Below are positions 34,012-46,488 of a stretch of 64,000 nucleotides of DNA, piece by piece (position 1 is the first letter of the stretch; each line of letters opens with the position of its first letter). This DNA comes from Paraescarpia echinospica (Eukaryota; Annelida; Polychaeta; Sabellida; Siboglinidae): contig CM034538.1 in the NCBI GenBank assembly GCA_020002185.1, forward strand, positions 67,678,211 through 67,742,210, read 5' to 3'. Below the pieces are notes generated by a model that was not told the DNA's origin, ran no database searches, and worked only from the letters and a program-made list of their open reading frames with translations. The position numbers and the translations under genes are program-made.

Positions 34012-34470
34012 CTGAATGATACAACGTGACAATGACCCGGAATGACATAACATGACAGTGAACCAGAATTACACAATATGACAATGAACTGCAATGACAC
34101 AATGTGACAATGACCCGCAATCACACAATGTGACAATGACCCAGAATTACACAATATGACAATGAACCGCAATGACACAATGTGACAATGACCCATAATG
34201 ACACGTGACAATGACCCGCAATGACACAACGTGACAATGACCTACAATGACACAATGTGACATTGACCCGCAATGACAAAATGACCCGCAATGACGTAAC
34301 ATGACAATGATCCAGAATGACACAACATGACATTGACCTGGAATGACACAACGAAAAAATGACCCGGAATGACATGAGACAATGACCAGGAATGACACAA
34401 TGAGACAATGACCTGGAATGTCACAATATTTCAATGACCCAGAATGACACAACGAGACAATGACATCACT
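34012..34470 (+). repeat. About 26-bp minisatellite, ~17 units, starting at an exon acceptor
   Basis: The unit is CCCGCAATGACACAATGTGA then CAATGA. The first unit overlaps the acceptor of exon 34011: CCTGAATGATACAACGTGAC is a variant of the repeating CCGGAATGACACAACG-type sequence, so the acceptor side is itself a repeat unit. Confidence 0.93.
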
Positions 34471-34853
34471 CACAAGATAAATAATTGCTTCTATCTACCC
34501 CTGAAAACCGGCCAAGCATCTATGACACTGCTCTCATTTCAACAATGGATAGTACACCGACTCTTTCTTGTTGCAAACTTGTTCACATGAAGCCATAATA
34601 ATCATCACACCGTAGATTAGAGTGCCAGACTGGTGATTGAGAGGCTTTTTTCTTTATGAAAGTTTGTCTTTCAGATGATAAACTAAAATCCTTAGGTTTC
34701 TTCTCACTGGTGTCTACACCACGGGAACCAACAGATCCCACACATTACTTATGTAACATGTCATGGACTCTAACTGTAAAGAAGAAAACTCTGAAAACAA
34801 GCCAACTGTTGTGATATTCAATTGGTGATTGTCAACCACATGACAGAACTTAC
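34471..34853. other. Intron, nothing recognised (copy A)
   Basis: Unique sequence between two exons. It is repeated in copy B at 41972-42354. Confidence 0.6.
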
Positions 34854-34961
34854 CGTTTCTGCAAGAACCCCCTTGTAATGAGCCACTTCTGACTGCAGCT
34901 TGTTCCCGGCCTGTCGCTCCTTCACTAATTGAGCCTCCACGTCAGGAGAGCTCTCAGATGG
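34854..34961 (-). CDS. KTN1/RRBP1-like: Kinectin/RRBP1-like exon, duplicate copy A
   Basis: There are 36 codons, phase 0, acceptor CTTTCTCCCGCAG and donor ACG|GTAAGT. The peptide starts PSESSPDVEAQLVKERQAGN and ends with HYKGVLAET. An HYK-x-VLAET segment directly before the SVEQEE block is the arrangement seen in kinectin. The sequence is identical to 42462-42355. Confidence 0.88.
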
Positions 34962-36487
34962 CTGCGGGAGAAAGGTACTTAATGGTGAACCAATAAATGA
35001 CAGTATGGCTGCAGGAGAAAGGTACTTACTGGTGAATCAGTAAATGACAGTATGGCTGTGGGAGAAAGGTACTTACTGGTAAACCAATAAATGACAGTAT
35101 GGCTGTGGGAGAAAGGTACTTACTGGTGAACCAATAGATGACAGTATGGCTGCGGGAGAAAGGACTTACTGGTGAACCAATAAATGACAGTATGGCTGCA
35201 GGAGAAAGGTACTTACTGGTGAATCAATAAATGACAGTATGGCTGTGGGAGAAAGGTACTTACTGGTAAACCAATAAATGACAGTATGGCTGCAGGAGAA
35301 AGGTACTTACTGGTGAATCAATAAATGACAGTATGGCTGTGGGAGAAAGGTACTTACTGGTAAACCAATAAATGACAGTATGGCTGCGGGAGAAAGGTAC
35401 TTACAGGTGAACCAATAAATGACAGTATGGTTTGTGGAAGAAAGGTACTTATGGTTGCAGGAGAAAGGTACTTACTGGTAAACCAATAAATGACAGTATG
35501 GCTGTGGGAGAAAGGTACTTACTGGTGAACCAATAAATGACAGTATGGCTGCAGGAGAAAGGTACTTACCAGTGAACCAATAAATGACAGTATGACTGTG
35601 GGAGAAAGGTACTTACTGGTAAACCAATAAATGACAGTATGGCTGTGGGAGAAAGGTACTTACTGGTAAACCAATAAATGACAGTATGGCTGTGGGAGAA
35701 AGGTACTTACTGGTGAACCAATAAATGACAGTATGGCTGCAGGAGAAAGGTACTTACCAGTGAACCAATAAATGACAGTATGACTGTGGGAGAAAGGTAC
35801 TTACTGGTAAACCAATAAATGACAGTATGGCTGTGGGAGAAAGGTACTTACTGGTAAACCAATAAATGACAGTATGGCTGTGGGAGAAAGGTACTTACTG
35901 GTGAACCAATAAATGACAGTATGGCTGCGGGAGAAAGGACTTACTGGTGAACCAATAAATGACTGTATGGCTGCTGGAGAAAGGTACTTACTGGTGAACC
36001 AATAAATGACAGTATGGCTGCAGGAGAAAGGTACTTACTGGTGAATCAATAAATGACAGTATGGCTGTGGGAGAAAGGTACTTACTGGTGAATCAATAAA
36101 TGACAGTATGGCTGTGGGAGAAAGGTACTTACTGGTGAACCAATAGATGACAGTATGGCTGCGGGAGAAAGGACTTACTGGTGAACCAATAAATGACTGT
36201 ATGGCTGCTGGAGAAAGGTACTTACTGGTGAACCAATAAATTACAGTATGACTGATGGAGAAAGGTACTTACTGGTGAACCTATAAATGACAGTATGGCT
36301 GCAGGAGAAAGGTACTTACTGGTGAACCAATAAATGACTGTATGGCTGCTGGAGAAAGGTACTTACTGGTGAACCAATAAATGACAGTATGGCTGTGGGA
36401 GAAAGGTACTTACTGGTGAACCAATAAATGACTGTATGGCTGCAGGAGAAAGGTACTTACTGGTGAACCTATAAATGAGAGTATGGC
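34962..36487 (-). repeat. 47-bp minisatellite, about 32 units, each with acceptor and donor (copy A)
   Basis: Read on the - strand, each unit is an acceptor tract CCTTTCTCCCGCAG, a 26-base segment CCATACTGTCATTTATTGGT-TCACCA, and a perfect donor GTAAGTACC. The 26-base exonlet and 21-base intronlet together make the 47-bp period. The real exon 34961 begins CCATCTGAG after the same acceptor, so the array is an expansion of that junction. In copy B the same array is 2501 bp longer. Confidence 0.95.
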
Positions 36488-36864
36488 AGCAGGGATCAGA
36501 ATGTTACACGTCCAAAAAGACAACATTTCAGAAGACAACAACACTTTTGTAAACCTTAACCTGCTGAAGACAGAATCATCTTATTCAGTTTGGCAGAAGA
36601 CATTAGTACTACGGGCACCTTTGTTAATTGTGTACAAGAACAAGGAATATACTAAAACTTAAACTTTCACAGGATAAAATGGACATTTGACATTTTGAGT
36701 ATTTACAGCAAAATCAATCAAAGTTTGCCTCAACTAATTTGTTTAATACATGCTTAAATTTTAAGCAGCATTTAGACAAACAAATCAGTATCATGGTGCA
36801 CAGCTGAACAATGCTACCTGTGGTGACAGTAACCAGACAATACAGTTTTATATTACTGTCGTAC
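36488..36864. other. Intron, nothing recognised (copy A)
   Basis: Unique AT-rich sequence, repeated in copy B at 46490-46866. Confidence 0.6.
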
Positions 36865-36933
36865 CTTTGTATTGCTAAGTTGTTGTAAATACTGTGTCGC
36901 CTGCTTTTCAAATGAGGTTACCCATTCTTTCTG
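36865..36933 (-). CDS. KTN1/RRBP1-like: Kinectin/RRBP1-like exon, duplicate copy A
   Basis: There are 23 codons, phase 0, acceptor GATTGTTTCAG and donor AAG|GTACGA. The peptide QKEWVTSFEKQATQYLQQLS then NTK has an EW...F-E-K pattern also seen in a conserved non-heptad island of the kinectin family. The sequence is identical to 46935-46867. Confidence 0.82.
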
Positions 36934-38136
36934 CTGAAACAATCACATAGTAAATGTCAGCGTACACATTGTTACCAGACATTAATAACTACAAATAACT
37001 GTTACATCAGAGATCCACACCGAGAGTCTAACACTGTTTGTTGTGTAGCTTCCTGTACCTTCTTGGTACCTTCCTCAGCAGGACAATACATTGGCTAAAT
37101 GTCATGTGACAATGACAGTACAGGAAACATACATCAAGCCATTTAATAGAGCAGCTTAACATTGCAGGAAAGATGTTTAGATGAGAACACACAACCTCAG
37201 GGGAAGGGGCAGAATATCATTTTGGGGGCTGACATATCAGAGATACCATTTCCCATATGTGTATGTTGAAATAAACACAATTATGAAAAGTGTTTAGAAT
37301 TGTTTTAATAACTTGACAGTTGTCATTCGGGTTGTGTGAAGGAGCTATAACACATTTAGGTTCATCTAAGGTTAGTAGTTACTTAGATAAGTGAAACCTA
37401 ACTTCAATCTAAAATGACCACCAGACAGGGGAAAATCCCCTCAACAAATTTGGAACCAATAAACTAGCTGATGCCGAAGTGAAAAGATTGTAACCTGAGT
37501 GAATCCGGGAAGGCGACTGGGTAGATGGGTAGACTACATCATGCGTGACGAGTGTCAATGCGATTGCAGTTTGAGTAATTTGTGAGTTTTAATTATATCT
37601 GTCCTTAAGAATCGTGGTATTACTACAGAAACATATTTATGCCCATATCAGGTGGCATTGTATGTAGTGATATTATAACACATGACCTGCCACAAGTACA
37701 GTACTTAGAATGAAATATGGAATGGTCCCCTTCAGCCACTTTCCATTAAATACGTCACCAAAAGCACCGCCGGGTTCAAAGGGCTTCCAAATGGGATTTT
37801 GACACATTAAATTTATCGTCATCACAAAAACTTATTCGGATACGAGGATACATACAATGAGTGTGACCACCAGTGAAAACTGTTTTACATCAATCAGTGA
37901 CGGTTAATATAAAGCGCTCAATCGGCGAGACATCTGATTGGTTGCCTAATGGTGCCATGGGATGTCAACTGAGGTCAACGTTTCCCAAAGTTTTCCGAGA
38001 GAATCTGGTGCCCAATGAGCACGCCTACTGAGAATGTTGCATTGATGGCATTGGTGACTCACCGTTGACAATGTCTCAACACTGACACTGGTGACTCACC
38101 GTTGACAATGTCTCAACACTGACACTGTTGACTCAC
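36934..38136. other. Intron with a donor-side repeat at its 5' end (copy A)
   Basis: From 38052 to 38136 (- strand), two extra copies of a ~37-bp unit repeat the exon end and donor: ...ATTGTCAACG|GTGAGTCA. The rest is unique sequence. Confidence 0.7.
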
Positions 38137-38205
38137 CGTTGACATCGTGTCGACACTGACGCTGGGGAAGAGACGTTGTAGCAGCCTCCGTTGCTCCTCC
38201 ATCTC
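38137..38205 (-). CDS. KTN1/RRBP1-like: Kinectin/RRBP1-like exon, duplicate copy A
   Basis: There are 23 codons, phase 0, acceptor GTTTTCTAG and donor ACG|GTGAGT. The peptide EMEEQRRLLQRLFPSVSVDT then MST carries a LFPxVSV break in the coiled coil before the EW...F segment of the next exon. The sequence is identical to 48207-48139. Confidence 0.83.
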
Positions 38206-38219
38206 CTAGAAAACAACCA

Positions 38220-38900
38220 CAACCAGGGGTGAACTCACAACCACAACTAGGGGTGACCTCACAACCACAACTAGGGGTGACCTCACATCCACAATTAGGG
38301 GTGACCTCACAACCACAACTAGTGGTGATCTCACAACCACAACTAGGGGTGATCTCACAACCACAACCAGGGGTGAACTCACAACCACAACTAGGGGTGA
38401 CCTCACAACCACAACTAGGGATGACATCACAACCACAACTAGGGGTGACTTCACAACCACAACTAGGGGTGACCTCACAACCACAACTAGGGGTGATCTC
38501 ACAAACAGGGGTGACCTCACAACCACAACTAGGGGTGATCTCACAATCACAACCAGGGGTGATCTCACAACCACAACCAGGGATGACCTCACAACCACAA
38601 CTAGGGGTGATCTCACAACCACAACTATGGTTGATCTCACAACCATAACTAGGGGTGATCTCACAACCACAACCAGGGGTGATCTCACAACCACAACCAG
38701 GGGTGACCTCACAACCACAACTATGGTTGATCTCACAACCATAACTAGGGTTGATCTCACAACCACAACTAGGGTGATCTCACAACCACAACTAGGGGTG
38801 ATCTCACAACCACAACTAGGGGTGATCTCATAACCACAACTGGGGATGACCTCACAACCACAACCATGTAGGGGTGATCTCACAACCACTTAGGGGTGAT
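38220..38900 (+). repeat. 24-bp minisatellite, about 28 units (copy A)
   Basis: The unit is CCACAACTAGGGGTGACCTC then ACAA. It starts about 15 bp from the acceptor of exon 38205. The 24-bp period leaves Val/Arg/Ser-rich frames open (227 codons on -, 139 on +); these are not genes. Confidence 0.95.
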
Positions 38901-39327
38901 TTCACACCCAATAGGGGTAAATTACCCGCATGAAATCACATTGTCTCTATGAGGATTTATATTTGATATGTAATCTCAGGCAAAATGTAAAAAATAACAG
39001 GTTTAGCGCACATGGCAATCGACATTGCTTGGGTGAACTGAACTTTGACAACCACTTTCTATGACACTATCAAACATTAGTCCTAAGGAGGTCGATTACC
39101 AGCTATTTCATTTAAAGATTTTTCCCTAAAAACTACACTGTTTATTTTGTGATGACAGTCCATGTGGATGCTGAATTTGGCTGAATCAGACAGTACTGTC
39201 TTATGACATGTTCACAGGTCAATGTCATTCAAACTTTCTTGTTGCAGGTTTCTGAGGTCAAATGATATTCCTTTAGTGTCGTATTGTACAACAATCTCTC
39301 AAGATCATCCTTACTACATTTACAATC
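38901..39327. other. Intron, nothing recognised (copy A), truncated by the gap
   Basis: The matching region of copy B continues into the exon at 49449-49396, which copy A lacks because the contig ends at 39327. Confidence 0.6.
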
Positions 39328-40327
39328 NNNNNNNNNNNNNNNNNNNNNNNNNNNNNNNNNNNNNNNNNNNNNNNNNNNNNNNNNNNNNNNNNNNNNNNNN
39401 NNNNNNNNNNNNNNNNNNNNNNNNNNNNNNNNNNNNNNNNNNNNNNNNNNNNNNNNNNNNNNNNNNNNNNNNNNNNNNNNNNNNNNNNNNNNNNNNNNNN
39501 NNNNNNNNNNNNNNNNNNNNNNNNNNNNNNNNNNNNNNNNNNNNNNNNNNNNNNNNNNNNNNNNNNNNNNNNNNNNNNNNNNNNNNNNNNNNNNNNNNNN
39601 NNNNNNNNNNNNNNNNNNNNNNNNNNNNNNNNNNNNNNNNNNNNNNNNNNNNNNNNNNNNNNNNNNNNNNNNNNNNNNNNNNNNNNNNNNNNNNNNNNNN
39701 NNNNNNNNNNNNNNNNNNNNNNNNNNNNNNNNNNNNNNNNNNNNNNNNNNNNNNNNNNNNNNNNNNNNNNNNNNNNNNNNNNNNNNNNNNNNNNNNNNNN
39801 NNNNNNNNNNNNNNNNNNNNNNNNNNNNNNNNNNNNNNNNNNNNNNNNNNNNNNNNNNNNNNNNNNNNNNNNNNNNNNNNNNNNNNNNNNNNNNNNNNNN
39901 NNNNNNNNNNNNNNNNNNNNNNNNNNNNNNNNNNNNNNNNNNNNNNNNNNNNNNNNNNNNNNNNNNNNNNNNNNNNNNNNNNNNNNNNNNNNNNNNNNNN
40001 NNNNNNNNNNNNNNNNNNNNNNNNNNNNNNNNNNNNNNNNNNNNNNNNNNNNNNNNNNNNNNNNNNNNNNNNNNNNNNNNNNNNNNNNNNNNNNNNNNNN
40101 NNNNNNNNNNNNNNNNNNNNNNNNNNNNNNNNNNNNNNNNNNNNNNNNNNNNNNNNNNNNNNNNNNNNNNNNNNNNNNNNNNNNNNNNNNNNNNNNNNNN
40201 NNNNNNNNNNNNNNNNNNNNNNNNNNNNNNNNNNNNNNNNNNNNNNNNNNNNNNNNNNNNNNNNNNNNNNNNNNNNNNNNNNNNNNNNNNNNNNNNNNNN
40301 NNNNNNNNNNNNNNNNNNNNNNNNNNN
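39328..40327. other. Assembly gap of exactly 1000 N
   Basis: The run length of exactly 1000 marks a placeholder of unknown true size. Its two flanks are the same genomic segment, so the real gap may be zero or negative. Frames spanning it are meaningless. Confidence 0.99.
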
Positions 40328-40872
40328 CTAGTCTGTATATATTGTGGTTACAATGTTATAGTCTTACTAAGTCTCATTCAACTAGTCCCCAATGTTGAGT
40401 GCAAGGTTTTTATGCCAAATATCATGCCTGCCCGGTCCGGGTTTTGAACTCAAGAGCGCTGGCATGCCAGGCAGATGTGCTAAAGACTGCACTATTGTGC
40501 TCCACACTGATGGAGTAGATTTTGCGAGACAGAGGGGTTGAAAAAACCAAGCTGATGATCAATGTGTAATTCATCTCCTCACACATTATGCTCTAGGCTC
40601 AGTGATATAGAAATAATAAAAGATAATGTTTCCCTTCATAAAGATAATGCAGTGAACAATGACAGCACTTGCTTTTCAGTAAAATGTAAGAAAACAGTAA
40701 TGAGGAAAGACACATTGCAAGAATACATAGTAGCTTTTGTGCAGTCATATTTGTAAGGCTGTTTAACACATGCTTGTTTGTGTTTCTAAATTTCTATGTG
40801 TCAAATATATATACATTTTACAAACTTACATTGCTTCAAGGCTTACATAAATGTGCAGTACTTAGACACTTT

Positions 40873-41436
40873 CATACTCCACTCACCTGTTGTAAGTCCT
40901 GCTCTGACTGAGTCAGACTCCACTCACCTGTTGAAAGTCCTGCTCCGACTGAGTCTGACTCCACTCACCTGTTGAAAGTCCTGCTCCGACTGAGTCTGAC
41001 TCCACTCACCTGTTGAAAGTCCTGCTCCGACTGAGTCTGACTCCACTCACCTGTTATAAATCCTGCTCCGACTGAGTCAGACTACACTCACCTGTTGGAA
41101 CTCCTGCTCCAACTGAGTCAGATTCCACTCACCGGTTGAAAGTCCTGCGCCGACTGAGTCTGACTCCACTCACCTGTTGTAAGTCCTGCTCCGACTGAGT
41201 CAGACTACACTCACCTGTTGTAAGTCCTGCTCCGACTGAGTCAGACTACACCCACCTGTTGAAAGTCCTGCCCCAACTGAGTCAGACTCCACTCACCTGT
41301 TGTAAGTCCTGTTCCGACTGAGTCTGACTCCACTCACCTGTTGTAAGTCCTGCTCCGACTGAGTCAGTCTCCACTCACCTGCTGTAAGGCCTGCTCCAAC
41401 TAAGTCAGTCTCCACTCACCTGTTGTAAGTCCTGCT
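40873..41436 (-). repeat. 41-bp donor-bearing minisatellite (copy B)
   Basis: This is the same array as 33372-33935, with the same number of units and very few base changes (for example CCTGTTCCG for CCTTTTCCG). Confidence 0.95.
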
Positions 41437-41512
41437 CCGACTGCGACACTTTGATGCTCCACTTCTGCTCTTCCTGCTCCACACTGTTCTGGAGCTGCTG
41501 CAGAATCGCCTC
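41420..41512 (-). CDS. KTN1/RRBP1-like: Kinectin/RRBP1-like exon with SVEQEEQKW block (copy B)
   Basis: The family is an ER-membrane protein group with a long cytoplasmic coiled coil: kinectin binds kinesin, and RRBP1 (p180) binds ribosomes and microtubules. This exon has 31 codons in phase 0. It encodes EAILQQLQNSVEQEEQKWSI and KVSQSEQDLQQ, close to the LQxSVEQEExKWxxKV segment of kinectin. It follows the HYKGVLAET exon (42462), as in the family. The donor is the first of a tandem row of about 14 donors. Confidence 0.92.
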
Positions 41513-41971
41513 CTGAATGATACAACGTGACAATGACCCGGAATGACATAACATGACAGTGAACCAGAATTACACAATATGACAATGAACTGCAATGACA
41601 CAATGTGACAATGACCCGCAATCACACAATGTGACAATGACCCAGAATTACACAATATGACAATGAACCGCAATGACACAATGTGACAATGACCCATAAT
41701 GACACGTGACAATGACCCGCAATGACACAACGTGACAATGACCTACAATGACACAATGTGACATTGACCCGCAATGACAAAATGACCCGCAATGACGTAA
41801 CATGACAATGATCCAGAATGACACAACATGACATTGACCTGGAATGACACAACGAAAAAATGACCCGGAATGACATGAGACAATGACCAGGAATGACACA
41901 ATGAGACAATGACCTGGAATGTCACAATATTTCAATGACCCAGAATGACACAACGAGACAATGACATCACT
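41513..41971 (+). repeat. About 26-bp minisatellite at an exon acceptor (copy B)
   Basis: Counterpart of 34012-34470. It begins in the acceptor sequence of exon 41512. Confidence 0.93.
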
Positions 41972-42354
41972 CACAAGATAAATAATTGCTTCTATCTACC
42001 CCTGAAAACCGGCCAAGCATCTATGACACTGCTCTCATTTCAACAATGGATAGTACACCGACTCTTTCTTGTTGCAAACTTGTTCACATGAAGCCATAAT
42101 AATCATCACACCGTAGATTAGAGTGCCAGACTGGTGATTGAGAGGCTTTTTTCTTTATGAAAGTTTGTCTTTCAGATGATAAACTAAAATCCTTAGGTTT
42201 CTTCTCACTGGTGTCTACACCACGGGAACCAACAGATCCCACACATTACTTATGTAACATGTCATGGACTCTAACTGTAAAGAAGAAAACTCTGAAAACA
42301 AGCCAACTGTTGTGATATTCAATTGGTGATTGTCAACCACATGACAGAACTTAC

Positions 42355-42462
42355 CGTTTCTGCAAGAACCCCCTTGTAATGAGCCACTTCTGACTGCAGC
42401 TTGTTCCCGGCCTGTCGCTCCTTCACTAATTGAGCCTCCACGTCAGGAGAGCTCTCAGATGG
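42355..42462 (-). CDS. KTN1/RRBP1-like: Kinectin/RRBP1-like exon ending HYKGVLAET (copy B)
   Basis: There are 36 codons, phase 0, between acceptor TTTCTCCCGCAG and donor ACG|GTAAGT. A polar start (PSESSPDVEAQ) leads into a coiled-coil helix QLVKERQAGNKLQSEVA and then HYKGVLAET. Its acceptor is the one amplified in the adjoining 4-kb array. Confidence 0.9.
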
Positions 42463-45400
42463 CTGCGGGAGAAAGGTACTTACTGGTGAACCAATAAATG
42501 ACAGTATGGCTGCAGGAGAAAGGTACTTACTGGTGAATCAGTAAATGACAGTATGGCTGTGGGAGAAAGGTACTTACTGGTAAACCAATAAATGACAGTA
42601 TGGCTGTGGGAGAAAGGTACTTACTGGTGAACCAATAGATGACAGTATGGTTGCAGGAGAAAGGACTTACTGGTGAACCAATAAATGACTGTATGGCTGC
42701 GGGAGAAAGGACTTACTGGTGAACCAATAAATGACAGTATGGCTGCAGGAGAAAGGTACTTACTGGTGAATCAATAAATGACAGTATGGCTGTGGGAGAA
42801 AGGTACTTACTGGTAAACCAATAAATGACAGTATGGCTGCAGGAGAAAGGTACTTACTGGTGAATCAATAAATGACAGTATGGCTGTGGGAGAAAGGTAC
42901 TTACTGGTAAACCAATAAATGACAGTATGGCTGCGGGAGAAAGGTACTTACAGGTGAACCAATAAATGACAGTATGGTTTGTGGAAGAAAGGTACTTATG
43001 GTTGCAGGAGAAAGGTACTTACTGGTAAACCAATAAATGACAGTATGGCTGTGGGAGAAAGGTACTTACTGGTGAACCAATAAATGACAGTATGGCTGCA
43101 GGAGAAAGGTACTTACCAGTGAACCAATAAATGACAGTATGACTGTGGGAGAAAGGTACTTACTGGTAAACCAATAAATGACAGTATGGCTGTGGGAGAA
43201 AGGTACTTACTGGTAAACCAATAAATGACAGTATGGCTGTGGGAGAAAGGTACTTACTGGTGAACCAATAAATGACAGTATGGCTGCAGGAGAAAGGTAC
43301 TTACCAGTGAACCAATAAATGACAGTATGACTGTGGGAGAAAGGTACTTACTGGTAAACCAATAAATGACAGTATGGCTGTGGGAGAAAGGTACTTACTG
43401 GTAAACCAATAAATGACAGTATGGCTGTGGGAGAAAGGTACTTACTGGTGAACCAATAAATGACTGTATGGCTGTGGGAGAAAGGTACTTACTGGTGAAT
43501 CAATAAATGACAGTATGGCTGTGGGAGAAAGGACTTACTGGTGAATCAATAAATGACAGTATGGCTGTGGGAGAAAGGTACTTACTGGTAAACCAATAAA
43601 TGACAGTATGGCTGTGGGTGAAAGGTACTTACTGGTGAACCAATAAATGACAGTATGGCTGCTGGAGAAAGGACTTACTGGTGAACCAATAAATGACAGT
43701 ATGGTTTGCGGGAAAAAGATACTTACTGGTGAACCAATAAATGACAATATGACTGATGGAGAAAGGTACTTACTGGTGAACCTATAAATGACAGTATGGC
43801 TGCAAGAGAAAGGTACTTACTGGTGAACCAATAAATGACAGTATGGCTGCGGGAGAAAGGACTTACTGGTGAACCAATAAATGACTGTATGGCTGCTGGA
43901 GAAAGGTACTTACTGGTGAACCAATAAATGACAGTATGGCTGCGGGAGAAAGGACTTACTGGTGAACCAATAAATGACTGTATGGCTGCTGGAGAAAGGT
44001 ACTTACTGGTGAACCAATAAATTACAGTATGACTGATGGAGAAAGGTACTTACTGGTGAACCTATAAATGACAGTATGGCTGCAAGAGAAAGGTACTTAC
44101 TGGTGAACCAATAAATGACTGTATGGCTGCTGGAGAAAGGTACTTACTGGTGAACCAATAAATGACAGTATGGCTGTGGGAGAAAGGTACTTACTGGTGA
44201 ACCAATAAATGACTGTATGGCTGCAGGAGAAAGGTACTTACTGGTGAACCTATAAATGACAGTATGACTGATGGAGAAAGGTACTTACTGGTGAACCTAT
44301 AAATGACAGTATGGCTGCTGGAGAAAGGTACTTACTGGTGAACCAATAAATGACAGTATGACTGATGGAGAAAGGTACTTACTGGTGAACCAATAAATGA
44401 CTGTATGGCTGCAGGAGAAAGGTACTTACTGGTGAACCAATAAATGACTGTATGGCTGCTGGAGAAAGGTACTTACTGGTGAACCAATAAATGACAGTAT
44501 GGCTGTGGGAGAAAGGTACTTACTGGTGAATCAATAAATGACAGTATGGCTGCTGGAGAAAGGTACTTACTGGTGAATCAATAAATGACAGTATGGCTGC
44601 AGGAGAAAGGTACTTACTGGTGAACCAATAAATGACAGTATGGCTGCGGGAGAAAGGTACTTACTGGTAAACCAATAAATGACAATATGACTGATGGAGA
44701 AAGGTACTTACTGGTGAACCTATAAATGACAGTATGGCTGCAAGAGAAAGGTACTTACTGGTGAACCAATAAATGACAGTATGGCTGCGGGAGAAAGGAC
44801 TTACTGGTGAACCAATAAATGACTGTATGGCTGCTGGAGAAAGGTACTTACTGGTGAACCAATAAATGACAGTATGGCTGCAGGAGAAAGGTACTTACTG
44901 GTGAATCAATAAATGACAGTATGGCTGCGGGAGAAAGGACTTACTGGTGAACCAATAAATGACAGTATGGCTGTGGGAGAAAGGTACTTACTGGTGAACC
45001 AATAAATGACAGTATGGCTGCGGGAGAAAGGACTTACTGGTGAACCAATAAATGACTGTATGGCTGCTGGAGAAAGGTACTTACTGGTGAACCAATAAAT
45101 TACAGTATGACTGATGGAGAAAGGTACTTACTGGTGAACCTATAAATGACAGTATGGCTGCAAGAGAAAGGTACTTACTGGTGAACCAATAAATGACTGT
45201 ATGGCTGCTGGAGAAAGGTACTTACTGGTGAACCAATAAATGACAGTATGGCTGTGGGAGAAAGGTACTTACTGGTGAACCAATAAATGACTGTATGGCT
45301 GCAGGAGAAAGGTACTTACTGGTGAACCTATAAATGACAGTATGACTGATGGAGAAAGGTACTTACTGGTGAACCTATAAATGACAGTATGGCTGCTGGA

Positions 45401-46488
45401 GAAAGGTACTTACTGGTGAACCAATAAATGACAGTATGACTGATGGAGAAAGGTACTTACTGGTGAACCAATAAATGACTGTATGGCTGCAGGAGAAAGG
45501 TACTTACTGGTGAACCAATAAATGACTGTATGGCTGCTGGAGAAAGGTACTTACTGGTGAACCAATAAATGACAGTATGGCTGTGGGAGAAAGGTACTTA
45601 TGGTTGCAGGAGAAAGGTACTTACTGGTGAATCAATAAATGACAGTATGGCTGCTGGAGAAAGGTACTTACTGGTGAATCAATAAATGACTGTATGGCTG
45701 CGGGAGAAAGGACTTACTGGTGAACCAATAAATGACAGTATGGCTGCTGGAGAAAGGTACTTACTGGTGAACCAATAAATGACTGTATGGCTGCAGGAGA
45801 AAGGTACTTACTGGTGAATCAATAAATGACAGTATGGCTGCTGGAGAAAGGTACTTACTGGTGAATCAATAAATGACAGTATGGCTGCGGGAGAAAGGAC
45901 TTACTGGTGAACCAATAAATGAGAGTATGGCTGCAGGAGAAAGGTACTTACTGGTGAACCAATAAATGACTGTATGGCTGCTGGAGAAAGGTACTTACTG
46001 GTGAATCAATAAATGACTGTATGGCTGCAGGAGAAAGGACTTACTGGTGAACCAATAAATGACTGTATGGCTGCGGGAGAAAGGACTTACTGGTGAACCA
46101 ATAAATGACAGTATGGCTGCAGGAGAAAGGTACTTACTGGTGAATCAATAAATGACAGTATGGCTGCGGGAGAAAGGACTTACTGGTGAACCAATAAATG
46201 AGAGTATGGCTGCAGGAGAAAGGTACTTACTGGTGAACCAATAAATGACTGTATGGCTGCTGGAGAAAGGTACTTACTGGTGAATCAATAGATGACAGTA
46301 TGGCTGCAGGAGAAAGGACTTACTGGTGAACCAATAAATGACTGTATGGCTGCGGGAGAAAGGACTTACTGGTGAACCAATAAATGACAGTATGGCTGCA
46401 GGAGAAAGGTACTTACTGGTGAATCAATAAATGACAGTATGGCTGCGGGAGAAAGGACTTACTGGTGAACCAATAAATGAGAGTATGG
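42463..46488 (-). repeat. 47-bp minisatellite, about 86 units, each with acceptor and donor (copy B)
   Basis: The unit is the same as at 34962-36487, but the array is 2501 bp (about 53 units) longer. Variants recur in ordered blocks (TGCGGG, TGTGGG, TGCAGG, TGCTGG, GACTGATGG; GGTACTTAC versus GGACTTAC), which shows multi-unit duplications. Units with GGACTTAC lose two bases but keep the donor AGTAAGT-like core. Confidence 0.95.

Larger units (their letters stand above)
32827..39327. repeat. Duplicated segment, copy A (left of the gap)
   Basis: The segment matches 40328-49329 almost base for base: offset 7501 from 32827 to about 34990 and offset 10002 from about 36480 to 39327. The change in offset is a length difference in the 47-bp array. 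Only a few single-base differences were seen, for example CTCTGTGAT/CTCAGTGAT near 33102 and AAAGGGC/AAGGGGC near 37779. The copy ends exactly at the N run. It is most simply the end of one contig overlapping the start of the next. Confidence 0.95.

Noticed and set aside
33899..34473. Cys/His-rich frames (CHCGSLSHCV type) that look like zinc-finger repeats
   Set aside because: They are translations of the 26-bp array; spacing does not fit a metal-binding fold and the strand's real exon uses another frame.
39222..40447. Open frames of 369 and 387 codons
   Set aside because: They consist almost wholly of the N gap.
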